Counted from the stretch's first letter, positions 1 through 10,900 are shown. The stretch is DNA of 64,000 bases from Paenibacillus sp. PAMC 26794 (GCF_000316035.1 NZ_ANHX01000009.1:1-64000); one strand, 5' to 3'. Notes: generated by a model from the sequence alone, not told the origin. Numbers and translations are program-made.

Positions 1-1720
<1,720 letters not shown>

Positions 1721-1778
1721 TAGTTCGATTACGTATTAAGACTATTTCCATTGACCAAAAGAAGCGGAGTTCATATGG

Positions 1779-1800
1779 GGGGTGATGGGCACCCCTTTTC
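1779..1800 (+). terminator. Intrinsic terminator of the collagen-like gene
   Basis: GGGGTG (1779-1784), loop ATGGG and CACCCC (1790-1795) are followed by TTTT. It sits 60 bases past the stop codon at 1720. Confidence 0.75.
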
Positions 1801-1857
1801 CAATTCCAAAAATATTTTGTTTGCAAACTTCATCACCGATATTTCAGCGAGTACACG

Positions 1858-1888
1858 AAAAAAAGACGGGACCACTAGGGCTCCGTCT
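1858..1888 (-). terminator. Intrinsic terminator of serA
   Basis: Read on the minus strand, AGACGG (from 1888) and CCGTCT (to 1864) form a stem with an inner GCC/GGT pairing, followed by eight T residues. It lies 29 bases past the serA stop. Confidence 0.85.
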
Positions 1889-1916
1889 CTCCTTATACAT
1901 TTGAAAATATGTTTGA

Positions 1917-3512
1917 TTATTCCAGAACAATTTCAACAGCAGTATTGATTTCAGGCAGCGCAGCGAGCTGCACAAGCACATCTTTTGGAACAGCTTTATC
2001 TACGGTCAGAATCATGATCGCTGCACCACCAATAATTTTACGTCCAACCTGCATGGATGCGATGTTGACATCGTTTTGTCCAAGCAGGGTTCCTACACGT
2101 CCGATAATACCTGGTTTATCGTTGTGGGAGATCAAAATTTGATGACTTTCCGGAGCGATATCTACCGGGAATTTGTCCAGACGAACAATACGTTCTCCAT
2201 AACCTGCAAGCAATGTACCTGCTACACGACGTTCCTCAGCATCCTGAGTTGTAACCAATGTTACGGTAATCAGGTTAGTAAATCCTTTAGTTGTTGAGGT
2301 TTGGCTTACAACGACATTCAGATCACGGATTTTGGCCAGATGCATGGAGTTGACAATGTTGGCTTCCCCACCCAAATGTCTGGCTAGAATCCCTTTCACA
2401 ATGTAGCGAGTGAGAGGAGATGTATCTACTTCAGAAAGTTCACCAGCATAGTCAATCCGGATCTCCTGCACTGCATTTTGTGTAATCTGTGCTGCAAAAC
2501 TACCCAACGTTTCACCCAGTTTGAAATACGGCTGCAATTTGTTCATCACGGTTGGTGCAACAGCCGGCATGTTAACTGCGTTTTTAAACGGTTCGTTACG
2601 CAAAATGTGAAGCACCTGTTCCGACACATCGATAGCCACGTTCTCTTGTGCTTCTACTGTGGACGCACCAAGATGAGGCGTAACGATAATGCTTGGGTGA
2701 TTCAGGAACGGGTGATCAGCGGCTGGCGGCTCGCTTTCGAATACGTCAAATGCTGCACCAGCAACAATACCTTGATCAATGGCTTCGACAAGTGCCATCT
2801 CGTCAACTACACCACCACGAGCACAGTTGATGATACGCATGCCTTTTTTCATCACTTCGAATTGTGGACGTGAAATCATATGCCGTGTTTCCGGTGTTAA
2901 TGGCGTGTGAACGGTCATGAAGTCCGCATTGCGAATGATATCATCTACACTAGCCAGCTTCACTTGCAGCTTCTCGGCACGCTCCTCCGTGAGGAACGGG
3001 TCGTAAGCAAGAATGTCCATTCCGAATGCTTTGGCGCGCTTGGCAACTTCACTACCGATCCGTCCCATACCCAGTACACCGAGCGTTTTATTTCTTAATT
3101 CCACACCCAGGAAGGTTTTACGATCCCACGTACCCTGAATAGTCTTGGCATATGCCTGAGGAATGTGTCGTGCCAATGCCATCATCATGGCAAACGTGTG
3201 CTCACAGGTTGTGATGGTATTGCCATCAGGTGCATTAATAACGATGATACCGCGCTGTGTAGCAGCTTCCAGATCAATGTTATCTACACCAACACCTGCA
3301 CGTCCGATCACTTTAAGGTTGGTACCAGCCGTCATAATACGATCTGTAACACGAGTCTGGCTGCGAACCAAGAGGGCATCATATTCACCAATAATGGCAA
3401 CAAGTTCATCTTCACTAAGACCGGTTTTCTTCTCAACAACAACATCATTTGCATCCACCAGTTGCTGGATCCCCAGATCACTGATTGGGTCTGACACTAA
3501 CACTTTGTACAT
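1917..3512 (-). CDS. serA: D-3-phosphoglycerate dehydrogenase
   Basis: It oxidises 3-phosphoglycerate to 3-phosphohydroxypyruvate with NAD, the first step of serine synthesis in the cytoplasm. The protein has 531 residues, the length of the long SerA type. The order is substrate-binding domain, nucleotide-binding domain with GMGRIG at residues 148-153, an intervening (ASB) domain, and a C-terminal ACT domain from about 455 that is expected to sense serine. ATG at 3510-3512 is preceded by AAGGAGGAA on the minus strand. A T-box leader sits upstream (3679-3954), so expression is expected to follow uncharged tRNA-Ser. It stands alone on the minus strand. Confidence 0.96.
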   Translation of the reverse strand: MYKVLVSDPISDLGIQQLVDANDVVVEKKTGLSEDELVAIIGEYDALLVRSQTRVTDRIMTAGTNLKVIGRAGVGVDNIDLEAATQRGIIVINAPDGNTITTCEHTFAMMMALARHIPQAYAKTIQGTWDRKTFLGVELRNKTLGVLGMGRIGSEVAKRAKAFGMDILAYDPFLTEERAEKLQVKLASVDDIIRNADFMTVHTPLTPETRHMISRPQFEVMKKGMRIINCARGGVVDEMALVEAIDQGIVAGAAFDVFESEPPAADHPFLNHPSIIVTPHLGASTVEAQENVAIDVSEQVLHILRNEPFKNAVNMPAVAPTVMNKLQPYFKLGETLGSFAAQITQNAVQEIRIDYAGELSEVDTSPLTRYIVKGILARHLGGEANIVNSMHLAKIRDLNVVVSQTSTTKGFTNLITVTLVTTQDAEERRVAGTLLAGYGERIVRLDKFPVDIAPESHQILISHNDKPGIIGRVGTLLGQNDVNIASMQVGRKIIGGAAIMILTVDKAVPKDVLVQLAALPEINTAVEIVLE

Positions 3513-3677
3513 GGTTTCTTCCTCCTTAGGTATGTGTATCTATATCGTCAAGGTCTGACCTCAGCGAAGAGGTGTTCCTTAAAACCAGGTTGATTCTTCC
3601 GCCCAACAACGCGGTGTCGCAACAGAGGGGGAAGGTGAAGCAAATAGAGTGATCCCACAGATATCCTTTAAAATAAA

Positions 3678-3727
3678 TCAAAAAACTCTCAATCCACATA
3701 CTGCTTGCGCAATAAGGGACGAGAGTT
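3678..3727 (-). terminator. T-box leader terminator hairpin
   Basis: A 7-bp outer stem (3721-3727 with 3684-3690) encloses a long loop containing the palindrome TTGCGCAA and is followed by a T run on the minus strand. It is the alternative fold to the antiterminator containing the T-box core. Confidence 0.75.
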
Positions 3728-3954
3728 GTCGTGGTACCACCCTAATTCACCGCCGTTTCGCAACGACAGTCTTAGCGGTCAATGAAGACCGAAGAGGATA
3801 ACGGGTCTAAACCGATTGCACCTACTCCAATTTCAATGCAATAACTCAGGAGCGCTCAAGACCATTTGCCTGCCACCGATTCACACCTACCATCGGCTCT
3901 CTGTAAGACGAAGCAACGTCTTTTTTCCATCATCGTGTTTAACGTGACTAATTT
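3679..3954 (-). promoter_or_regulatory. T-box riboswitch leader of serA, probably serine-specific
   Basis: On the minus strand the leader shows the conserved T-box core AGGGTGGTACCACG (3743-3730), preceded by a long structured segment with a Stem I-like region (GAGAGCCGATGG from about 3901). A terminator stem AACTCTC (3727-3721)/GAGAGTT (3690-3684) plus TTTT follows. An AGC triplet at 3856-3854 in the Stem I region is the candidate specifier codon for serine; this is inferred mainly from the downstream gene being serA. Confidence 0.85.
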
Positions 3955-3960
3955 TTTCAT

Positions 3961-3990
3961 AATGTATCATGGCTGACATGAGCATGTCAA
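3961..3990 (-). promoter_or_regulatory. Sigma-A promoter of the serA leader
   Basis: On the minus strand TTGACA (3990-3985), an 18-base spacer and TACATT (3966-3961). Predicted start of RNA is near 3954, at the 5' end of the T-box leader. Confidence 0.7.
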
Positions 3991-4277
3991 TAGGCTTAAA
4001 TGTTTTAAATTGTTTTGCAGATGTCTTTAGATTCACACATAAACAGAGTCACCATAAGTAATACAATAGTTAATATACCTACCACAAGAAGATGGAAAGT
4101 GAGCTGTTTGGTGAACTGAATTTTACTGCTTTAATGAAGTAATGGCACGGACATAAAACCAGGACTTGGGGCAGGCCTTGAACCTAATTGGTTTTTTGGC
4201 TATCATTTAATATACTATCCGATTGGACAACGTAATTGTTATCCATCAAATTTAACTCAAGAGGACAGACGCATCCG
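3991..4277. other. Intergenic region between the serA promoter and the CPBP gene
   Basis: About 290 bases between divergent transcription units. I see AT-rich sequence and no convincing gene. A promoter for the rightward operon should lie here, but no clear consensus pair was found. Confidence 0.5.
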
Positions 4278-4871
4278 ATGAAAAAATTCAAGTTTCCCAA
4301 GTTCAAGATTCAGAAGGCTGAGCCACAGCAGCTTACCGAGCGTTTGCTTTTAATCAATCTATACTTTACACAAGGTTTGACGCTGATTATCGGAGTTGTG
4401 TGGATCTTATTGCAGAAACGAAACTTGTTAGATGTACTCGCATGGCCTGATAATTACCAATTTATATGGTGGGGTCTTGGTCTTGCAGGAATAATGCTTG
4501 TTATGGACTTGGTACTGTCGTATGTTATACCTCAGGAAAGCATGGACGACGGTGGAATTAACGAGATGCTGTTCCGTGGGCGTCCGATCTGGCACATTGT
4601 ATGTATAGCAGCCATTGTTGCTGTGTGTGAGGAATTATTATTCCGTGGAGCCATCCAACATGCCATCGGTCCTTACTGGACAAGTATTTTATTTGCAGTT
4701 ATCCATATTCGTTATTTGCGCCACTGGATTCCAACAGGCTGGGTGTTTATCTCAAGTTATGGATTGGGTTGGATTTACTTGCAGTCCGGCACATTATGGG
4801 CGCCTATATTATGTCACTTTATTATTGACTTGGTGTCCGGATTAGCGATACGTTTTCGGAGGGGATCATGA
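4278..4871 (+). CDS. CPBP-family intramembrane metalloprotease (YpbD-like)
   Basis: A membrane protein of 197 residues from ATG 4278, which follows AAGAGGA; an in-frame TTG at 4236 lacks a good ribosome site. Family features are EELLFRG at residues 118-124, a conserved His near 143 in FAVIH, and a His near 180 in the last helix, which together form the proposed active site of CPBP (Abi/CAAX) proteases. At least five hydrophobic segments are visible. The substrate is unknown. Its position after serA and before a phosphoesterase matches ypbD of B. subtilis. The stop overlaps the next start (ATGA at 4868-4871), so the two are probably co-translated. Confidence 0.85.
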   Translation: MKKFKFPKFKIQKAEPQQLTERLLLINLYFTQGLTLIIGVVWILLQKRNLLDVLAWPDNYQFIWWGLGLAGIMLVMDLVLSYVIPQESMDDGGINEMLFRGRPIWHIVCIAAIVAVCEELLFRGAIQHAIGPYWTSILFAVIHIRYLRHWIPTGWVFISSYGLGWIYLQSGTLWAPILCHFIIDLVSGLAIRFRRGS

Positions 4872-5320
4872 ATCAGCCATTAAGTAGAATGAAGACATAT
4901 GGCAGTCAGCGCCATCGTCAATCGGATAAAAAAGAGAAATCCGAGCGTCAGGTGGCTTCTCAAGTAAGCATCGTTGCTGAAACGGCAGCAGCTGCTGAGG
5001 TTGGCGGAATCACACCAATTACTTCCGTTTCTTTACCTAGATCACAGCGCAAGCCCTATACAGAAAAGCTGGAAAGTCCAGTACTTCCTCAAAGGGCACC
5101 ATCTCGCTCCAAAAAAACGCCAAATTCAACGGAAGAATCGATCCCCGAAGCGGGTTCGCTTCCTACACGGACAGAATTACATCCTTCACGTCGGTTAAAA
5201 TTGAGCAAGAGGTTTGTTAATTCACTCATTTTTATTTTTGTCATGTTAACGATTAGTCTGGTTTGGTGGGGGGTTGAAGGGGCACCTGCTCTGAATACGT
5301 TCCTTCCCTTGCCGTGGTAA
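4868..5320 (+). CDS. Uncharacterised basic protein with one C-terminal membrane segment
   Basis: It has 150 residues. The N-terminal ~115 are polar, rich in Ser, Arg, Lys and Pro and look disordered; one hydrophobic segment lies at about 118-137 near the C-terminus. ATG 4868 overlaps the upstream stop, and its own TAA (5318-5320) overlaps the next ATG (5320). This tight coupling supports a real gene. It sits where B. subtilis has ypbE/ypbF, but I see no clear motif of those. Function not recognised. Confidence 0.75.
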   Translation: MNQPLSRMKTYGSQRHRQSDKKEKSERQVASQVSIVAETAAAAEVGGITPITSVSLPRSQRKPYTEKLESPVLPQRAPSRSKKTPNSTEESIPEAGSLPTRTELHPSRRLKLSKRFVNSLIFIFVMLTISLVWWGVEGAPALNTFLPLPW

Positions 5321-6147
5321 TGCTTTTACTCGCAGGTTTAATCATTTTGATGGGAGTTTTACTACTTTTTCATATGTGGCGTGAAGCCCACGTTCATCAA
5401 ATGATTGAAGAAGAGGTTGAAGTGCCTCATCTGCCAACATCCTTTGACGGGGCTATGATTTTGTATGTATCCGACACGCACAAGCGCAAGCTGAAGCAGA
5501 AGGATCTGGAAAACGTTAAAAACAAGGTGGACTGGGTTCTCATCGGCGGGGATGTTGCGGAAAAAGGAATCTCATGGTCTCTAGTTAGACATAACATGAA
5601 AATTTTATCGAACATTGCTCCTTCATATACGGTGTATGGCAACCATGACAAGAGGGCTGGTACCGCTCAACTTGCGCGAATCCTTCGGGAATCGGACGTT
5701 AAGCTCCTGCAGGATAATGTAGAATATCTGCAAAGGGGCAACGACAGATTGAGCCTGATCGGCATAGACTATCGTTCCAAACAGGGCGATGTATTACTAC
5801 AGCAGATCGGTAACCGTTTTTGCAAAATTGCTATCGTTCATGATCCTTTGCAGGCCCTTCGATTGGAAGAAAATGCAGATCTTATTTTGAGCGGTCATAC
5901 ACATGGCGGACAATTGGTTTTACCATTTTTCGGACCTGTGTTCCTGAGCAAAGCGTATCGTCCTGTATCGAACGGGTGGTACTCCCTGAAGCGAAGTCCG
6001 GAGGACGTTCTCCAAGAAGGCAAAATGCTTGTTAGCAGAGGATACGGAACGAATCATTTTCCTCTCCGACTAGGTTGTCCAGCGGAGATGCATATCATCA
6101 CGTTAAGAGTGCCCGCGGAAAAAGCACTCACAGAGAAACAGCCTTGA
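5320..6147 (+). CDS. Membrane-anchored metallophosphoesterase (YpbG-like)
   Basis: A calcineurin-like phosphoesterase of 275 residues. One N-terminal membrane segment (about 2-18) is followed by the dimetal site motifs: SDTH at 51-54, GGDVAEKG around 77-84, GNHD at 107-110, a His at 174 in IVHD, and GHTHGG at 192-197. The catalytic domain should hydrolyse a phosphoester, but the substrate is unknown. ATG 5320 overlaps the upstream TAA (TAATG); GTG at 5314 is the alternative. Its neighbours and order correspond to ypbG in B. subtilis. A strong terminator overlaps its stop. Confidence 0.9.
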   Translation: MLLLAGLIILMGVLLLFHMWREAHVHQMIEEEVEVPHLPTSFDGAMILYVSDTHKRKLKQKDLENVKNKVDWVLIGGDVAEKGISWSLVRHNMKILSNIAPSYTVYGNHDKRAGTAQLARILRESDVKLLQDNVEYLQRGNDRLSLIGIDYRSKQGDVLLQQIGNRFCKIAIVHDPLQALRLEENADLILSGHTHGGQLVLPFFGPVFLSKAYRPVSNGWYSLKRSPEDVLQEGKMLVSRGYGTNHFPLRLGCPAEMHIITLRVPAEKALTEKQP

Positions 6148-6170
6148 TCCAATCGATCAAGGCTGTTTTA
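6140..6170 (+). terminator. Intrinsic terminator after the phosphoesterase gene
   Basis: AGCCTTGATC (6140-6149), loop CAATC and GATCAAGGCT (6155-6164) are followed by GTTTTATTTT. The perfect 10-bp stem could also act, more weakly, on the converging deacetylase transcript. Confidence 0.9.
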
Positions 6171-6192
6171 TTTTAATGCGCAAAATTACAAT

Positions 6193-7089
6193 TTAACGAG
6201 CTTCCAATTCAATTGCACGCGGATCAACAAAGGAATAGCCTTTCTTTTCGAGCTTCGTCAGCAACTCATCCAATGCTTCAACCGTCCATGGCAACTCGTG
6301 CATCAAAATATTGCTTCCGGGATTTAACTGGTCCAGTACATTTTGAATGACTTTTTCCGGTTTGTCTTTGGTGCTTTTATCCCAATCGAGCGAACCATTA
6401 GACCAAGTCATATATAACATGCCATTTTTCTTCACAGCAGCCTTCAGTGCATCATTTCCCGAACCAAAAGGTGGACGGAAGAATTGCGGTTCCTCACCAA
6501 TGGTATCCTTCACTATTTTCTGGACATCTGTAACCTGTTTTGCCGCCTCAGCGTTGGACATTTTTTTGAGATCCTCATGATCCCAGGCATGATTGCCTAC
6601 AATCTGACCCCGTTCATGGATGAGTTTGAGTAATTCCGGATGGCTTTTCACCCGATATCCATTGACGAAAAATATCGCTTTAGCGTTATGTTTATCTAAA
6701 GTGTCGATCAGTGAAGTAATCATTTTTTCTTCTTTAGGTCCATCATCGAAAGTTAACAAGACCACTTTGTTTGGGCTCGCTTCATCGTTTGGTTTAATAT
6801 AATAATTTTCATTCATATGATATGTCTTTTCCACTTTCTCTTCTGTAGAAACCTTCTCCGAAGATTCAGGTTCTTCTTCTGTCGCAGTTGAATCTTCCGT
6901 TGAAGGCTCGGGCACACCAGTTCCAGGTTCTCCTGTTTCAGTTGGGTTAGAGTTACCTTGCTCTTCTTGAACCGTGGTAGTTGATTCCCCCGCTGGTGTG
7001 GAATTATCAGATGTTTTTTCTTCCGCTGTCCCACAAGCTGACAGCAGCAAACTTGCAGCAATTATCAATGCGGCGGTATGTCTGAACAT
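6193..7089 (-). CDS. Polysaccharide deacetylase lipoprotein (NodB-type)
   Basis: It is a 298-residue predicted lipoprotein with a signal peptide and lipobox LSAC (Cys19), then a Glu/Thr/Ser-rich linker to about residue 95. The carbohydrate esterase family 4 domain shows TFDDGP at 113-118, the metal ligands H167 and H171 in HAWDH, and RPPFGSG near 205. It should remove N- or O-acetyl groups from a cell-wall glycan outside the membrane; the exact polymer is not readable. ATG at 7087-7089 follows AGGAAAGCGAG on the minus strand. It is transcribed alone, convergent with the phosphoesterase gene. Confidence 0.92.
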   Translation of the reverse strand: MFRHTAALIIAASLLLSACGTAEEKTSDNSTPAGESTTTVQEEQGNSNPTETGEPGTGVPEPSTEDSTATEEEPESSEKVSTEEKVEKTYHMNENYYIKPNDEASPNKVVLLTFDDGPKEEKMITSLIDTLDKHNAKAIFFVNGYRVKSHPELLKLIHERGQIVGNHAWDHEDLKKMSNAEAAKQVTDVQKIVKDTIGEEPQFFRPPFGSGNDALKAAVKKNGMLYMTWSNGSLDWDKSTKDKPEKVIQNVLDQLNPGSNILMHELPWTVEALDELLTKLEKKGYSFVDPRAIELEAR

Positions 7090-7183
7090 GATTTCAACTC
7101 GCTTTCCTGTATTTATACGGAATGAGATCGCTCACTACCGCAAACACTAAATATGATTTTAACACTTGAAGGAGGTTGGTGTA

Positions 7184-7537
7184 ATGAAGACGTCATCCTT
7201 TTTTTGGGGCATTGTCATTGGTGTTGCAGCCAGTTCATGGCTGTCCAAAGGCAGATTGCCCATGATGTCATCGGGTTCATCAAGAAATATGATGGATCAG
7301 GCAAAACATAAGATGATGGAAATGACTTTCCCGGGTATGGACGGGTTCACAAGTAAGAAAAATCAACATGGTGAATCCCACAAAAATCCGACAGCAAAGA
7401 CCGCAAGAGCAATCACACCGCAGGAAAAAGAAGCGAATATGAGCATGCTCAAAGATTTTATTCGCACCAATCCGGATGTGAAGCATGAAGTTGAGCAAAT
7501 TTTAAGCCAAACAAACACAACAGTACCGGGTTTATAA
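7184..7537 (+). CDS. Small membrane-anchored hypothetical protein
   Basis: It has 117 residues from ATG 7184, which follows AAGGAGG at 7169-7175. A short hydrophobic N-terminus (about 6-19) precedes a polar Met/Lys/Ser-rich region and a helical, acidic C-terminus. No motif that I can name. It stands alone with its own terminator, divergent from the deacetylase gene. Confidence 0.75.
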   Translation: MKTSSFFWGIVIGVAASSWLSKGRLPMMSSGSSRNMMDQAKHKMMEMTFPGMDGFTSKKNQHGESHKNPTAKTARAITPQEKEANMSMLKDFIRTNPDVKHEVEQILSQTNTTVPGL

Positions 7538-7553
7538 ACCAAAACTCCCAATT

Positions 7554-7598
7554 AGAATCATCCACAGTCTTGATTTGCTGTGGAATGATTCTTTTTTT
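7554..7598 (+). terminator. Intrinsic terminator
   Basis: AGAATCATCCACAG pairs with CTGTGGAATGATTCT around a short loop, followed by seven T residues. It ends the small hypothetical gene. Confidence 0.93.
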
Positions 7599-7724
7599 GT
7601 CGATTTTACTTCGTGCATTTAGAGGTATAAAATGATAACATAACTACATAGATTTATTTTCAGCACATATTGTTTTGTGCTTCATAATCTGTTATAAGAC
7701 TTGCTTATAAAGGGGAGATCCTGT

Positions 7725-8339
7725 ATGAAAATAGAACGACTAAGTCACGATAAGATACGGATTTTCCTGACCTTTGACGATCTGAGCGAGCGCGGAATAC
7801 AAAAAGAAGATATGTGGCAGGAAATACCTAAGGTTCATGAACTGTTCACTGAAATGATGGATCAGGCCTATTCCGAACTTGGATTTGATGCCACAGGTCC
7901 ACTCGCTGTCGAAGTATTCGCACTTCCCGCTCAAGGGATGGTTGTCATTGTCACACGTGGAAAATATGATCCGCAACAATATGGTTTAGGTCATGAAGAT
8001 GATCTTCCTGAAGAAGTATATGAAATGGAAGTTACACTCGAGCAAAGCGATTCCATTGTTTATGCATTCAAGGACTTTGAAGTGCTCATTGAAGCTGCAC
8101 ATATGTTGCGTCAGCATGTTACGGATGCTGGGAGACTTTATTCTTATAAAGACAAGTGGTTCTTGCATTTGGAGCCAGATGAGGTAGATTCCACCAAACA
8201 TGCGGCATTGATTGCCTTGCTTGCTGAATTTGGCGAAGGCTCCTCAGTTACTCCAGCAGTTATGGAAGAGTATGGTAAGGTTGTTATTCCTGCACAAGCG
8301 ATTGATGTTATCTGCACCCACTTCAAACGCCAGGATTAA
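7725..8339 (+). CDS. mecA: MecA/YpbH-family adaptor protein (genetic competence negative regulator type)
   Basis: It has 204 residues. The N-terminal segment MKIERLSHDKIRIFLTFDDL is the recognition domain of MecA-type adaptors, followed by an acidic linker (GHEDDLPEE) and a C-terminal ClpC-binding domain. Members of the family deliver substrates to ClpC for degradation. By gene order (after ypbG, before prsW) it corresponds to YpbH, the paralogue of MecA, rather than MecA itself; the sequence alone does not separate the two. ATG 7725 follows AAGGGGAGA. The gene track could start upstream at 7701, but that start lacks a ribosome site. Confidence 0.88.
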   Translation: MKIERLSHDKIRIFLTFDDLSERGIQKEDMWQEIPKVHELFTEMMDQAYSELGFDATGPLAVEVFALPAQGMVVIVTRGKYDPQQYGLGHEDDLPEEVYEMEVTLEQSDSIVYAFKDFEVLIEAAHMLRQHVTDAGRLYSYKDKWFLHLEPDEVDSTKHAALIALLAEFGEGSSVTPAVMEEYGKVVIPAQAIDVICTHFKRQD

Positions 8340-8382
8340 TCTCTAGTTGTAATCGCGTCTTTAGTCAGAGGAGGGAATTTCG

Positions 8383-9078
8383 GTGCTTTTGTTTTCGGTC
8401 TTAGCGGCAGCAGTTGCTCCGGGTCTCGCCTTGTTAACATACTTTTACCTGAAAGACCGTTATGATTATGAGCCACTTCATATGGTATTGCGGGTTTTCC
8501 TCATGGGGATTCTGATGGTACTGCCTGTGATGATTATTCAGCGTGGCATGATGATGTGGCTCGGGGATAATCCTTATCTTGAGGCCATTATGATCTCAGG
8601 TGGTGTGGAGGAATTCGTTAAATGGTTCGTACTTTATCATATCATCTATAATCACACCGAATTTGATGAGCCGTATGACGGGATCTTATATGCAGTCGCT
8701 GTTTCACTTGGATTTGCCACTGTTGAGAATGTGTTGTATGCCTTTGCGGGGAATGCATCCGTCTCAGCCATGTTCCTTCGGGCACTGCTCCCTGTTTCAG
8801 GGCACGCTATGTTTGCGGTAATCATGGGTTATTACATGGGGAAAGCCAAGTTTATCGGTGGTAAGAAAAAGCGGTGGTACCTGGTTCTTTCTCTGGTGTT
8901 ACCTTTTTTCTGGCATGCATTGTACGATGTCATCATGAACACCATGGTGAATCATTGGTTGTGGTTTATAGCGCCGCTAATGGCGGGCCTGTGGTATGGG
9001 GCAATGGGTAAAATCACACGAGCTAATAACCGTTCTCCTTTTCGTTTTGTGAAGCGGGAGGAAGAGGTTAAATTATAA
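8383..9078 (+). CDS. prsW: PrsW-type glutamic intramembrane protease
   Basis: It has 231 residues with about seven or eight hydrophobic helices. The signature motifs are VEEFVKW near residue 76-82, ATVEN near 112-116, GHAMFA near 145 and FWHALYD near 180, which form the proposed glutamic protease site. In B. subtilis PrsW makes the first cut in anti-sigma factor RsiW. No sigW/rsiW pair sits beside it, although a different ECF pair lies at 46.3 kb; a link is only speculation. GTG 8383 follows GAGGAGGGAA. It is closed by a terminator. Confidence 0.93.
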   Translation: MLLFSVLAAAVAPGLALLTYFYLKDRYDYEPLHMVLRVFLMGILMVLPVMIIQRGMMMWLGDNPYLEAIMISGGVEEFVKWFVLYHIIYNHTEFDEPYDGILYAVAVSLGFATVENVLYAFAGNASVSAMFLRALLPVSGHAMFAVIMGYYMGKAKFIGGKKKRWYLVLSLVLPFFWHALYDVIMNTMVNHWLWFIAPLMAGLWYGAMGKITRANNRSPFRFVKREEEVKL

Positions 9079-9086
9079 AAATACGG

Positions 9087-9146
9087 ACACACTGGTGGAC
9101 ATAAAGCGCATATTGCGCCTATGGCTCCGGTGTGTTTTTATTTTTA
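9087..9146 (+). terminator. Intrinsic terminator after prsW
   Basis: ACACACTGG (9087-9095) pairs with CCGGTGTGT (9127-9135) and encloses a second small hairpin (GCGCA/TGCGC). A T-rich tract follows. Confidence 0.85.
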
Positions 9147-9192
9147 CAGATAAACTCCCGGGGAATGACCAACAGAAACGGAGATCGTTGTG

Positions 9193-9363
9193 ATGAGAAT
9201 TAAAATTAAAATCAGATGCAAACAATGCGGTGAACGATTTACATTACGAGGCAAGAAAGAACGGGGCCGGATTGAGACGGGATTCAAGCAGTGCCTCTGT
9301 GATAACAGAGACCAGTTCGAAATTCAAGAAGAGGGCATGGCAACTGGGGTCCAGCTGAATTAA
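9193..9363 (+). CDS. Small cysteine-motif protein, possible zinc ribbon
   Basis: A 56-residue protein from ATG 9193 to TAA 9361-9363 with GGAGA eight bases upstream. It holds Cys9-x2-Cys12 and Cys34-x-Cys36 in a very basic N-terminal half, a spacing that could bind a metal ion. Codons are typical of the neighbours. Function not known. It lies between prsW and ypeB, where B. subtilis carries sleB. Confidence 0.6.
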   Translation: MRIKIKIRCKQCGERFTLRGKKERGRIETGFKQCLCDNRDQFEIQEEGMATGVQLN

Positions 9364-9420
9364 AAGGAGGACCCAAACAGTACTTTAGCAGCCTGCTTGT
9401 GTAAGGACTGGAAATCGCAT

Positions 9421-9450
9421 GCATAAGAGATCTTTCTTCGATCCACAATA
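9421..9450 (+). promoter_or_regulatory. Candidate sigma-G promoter of ypeB
   Basis: GCATA (9421-9425), 18 bases, then CACAATA (9444-9450) resembles the sigma-G pattern with one mismatch in the -10 element. YpeB is made in the forespore in Bacillus, which fits, but the match is short. Confidence 0.4.
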
Positions 9451-9484
9451 GAGGTAGTGGTTTAGAAGAAAGGAGACTCTACCG

Positions 9485-10831
9485 ATGTATAAACGATTAA
9501 GTTCAGTTATGTTTCCGATATTTGCGGTTCTGCTGGTCGGTGCGCTTGTGTGGGGCTATCAGGAGAATCAGGAGAAGAATGCAATTCTGATCAAGGCAGA
9601 GAATCAATATCAGCGTGCCTTTCACGATTTATCTTTTCATATGGACAAATTGCATTCGGAGATTGGCAACACCTTGGCGGTTCACTCTACATCACAGGGG
9701 ATGCATCGCAAAGGTCTGATGAATGTATGGCGACTCACCAGTGAAGCGCAGAATGAGATCAACCAACTGCCACTCACTATGCTGCCATTTAACGAGACAG
9801 AGGAGTTTCTCTCGCGGATTTCCAACTTTGCCTATAGGGCTTCGATGCGTGACTTGACGAACGAACCGCTAAGTGAGAAGGAAATGGGCAACCTGAAAAA
9901 GTTGTATCAGAATTCATCCGAGATTACCAAGAATCTGCAGGATGTGCAGCAGAAAGTGCTGACGGACCGATTGCGCTGGATGGATGCAGAGACTGCCATG
10001 GCAACACAAGAGCAAACCATGGACAACACGATCGTTGATGGTTTTCGTACAGTGAACAAAAAGGTACAGGAATACCCGGAGCTTGATTGGGGTCCTTCCG
10101 TATCCAGTATCTATGCAAAACGATCAGTCAAGAAACTGGACGGCTTGCCGGTGACCAAAGAACAGATCCAGAGCAAGGCTGCAAAATTCTCTGATGCGGA
10201 TCGTAGCAAAATCCAAGTGCAGGAGAACGGCAAAGGAACAGACTGGGAGTCCTACACTGCCACGATTGATCATGCCAACAATGGCAAACTGATGATGGAT
10301 TTCACTCGTAATGGCGGAATGCTGATCTCTTACAGTAATACGCGTCCAATTGGAACCAAAAAAGTGTCTCGTCAGAATGCCATGACCAAAGCGGATCAAT
10401 TTCTAATGAACAAAGGCTATAAGGATATGAAGGCTGTAAACTATGATGAATATGGTAATCTGGGTAACCTTACTTATGTGCGTAAGCAAGGGGACACCTT
10501 GATCTATCCTGAGAAAATGTCAGTTCGTGTAGGTTTGGATACAGGCGAAGTAACCGGCTTCCAGGCGAGTGACTTTGTCTACGAACATAATGACATGCGC
10601 AAAATTCCGAAAGCAACTCTTACGGAGCAACAGGCGCGGAAAAAGCTTAATTCGGAGTTCGAAGAAAATTATGTTCGCAAATCCCTGATTGAGAATGATT
10701 ACAGCAAAGAAGTATTGTGTTATGAATTCGGAGGGAAAATTAACGGTTCTCGTTACCGGATATACATTAATGCGAATACAGGAATAGAAGAAGCGGTTGA
10801 AGAGATCAAACCGGTCAATGCAACCTCATAA
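9485..10831 (+). CDS. ypeB: Germination protein YpeB
   Basis: It has 448 residues. An N-terminal membrane segment (about 8-25) is followed by a long helical region and, after about residue 230, a C-terminal domain with PepSY-like repeats. In Bacillus YpeB is required for the localisation and stability of the cortex-lytic enzyme SleB in the spore membrane. ATG 9485 follows AAAGGAGAC. Unlike in B. subtilis, sleB is not next to it here, so the partner must be elsewhere if present. Confidence 0.93.
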   Translation: MYKRLSSVMFPIFAVLLVGALVWGYQENQEKNAILIKAENQYQRAFHDLSFHMDKLHSEIGNTLAVHSTSQGMHRKGLMNVWRLTSEAQNEINQLPLTMLPFNETEEFLSRISNFAYRASMRDLTNEPLSEKEMGNLKKLYQNSSEITKNLQDVQQKVLTDRLRWMDAETAMATQEQTMDNTIVDGFRTVNKKVQEYPELDWGPSVSSIYAKRSVKKLDGLPVTKEQIQSKAAKFSDADRSKIQVQENGKGTDWESYTATIDHANNGKLMMDFTRNGGMLISYSNTRPIGTKKVSRQNAMTKADQFLMNKGYKDMKAVNYDEYGNLGNLTYVRKQGDTLIYPEKMSVRVGLDTGEVTGFQASDFVYEHNDMRKIPKATLTEQQARKKLNSEFEENYVRKSLIENDYSKEVLCYEFGGKINGSRYRIYINANTGIEEAVEEIKPVNATS

Positions 10832-10874
10832 AAAGATGGATAATTTGAATTTGAAGTTGAGCGAATAACTGCGG

Positions 10875-10899
10875 CAGACCACGATGTGGTCTGTTTTTT
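10875..10899 (+). terminator. Intrinsic terminator after ypeB
   Basis: CAGACCAC (10875-10882), loop GAT, GTGGTCTG (10886-10893), then six T residues. Confidence 0.92.
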
Positions 10900-10900
10900 C

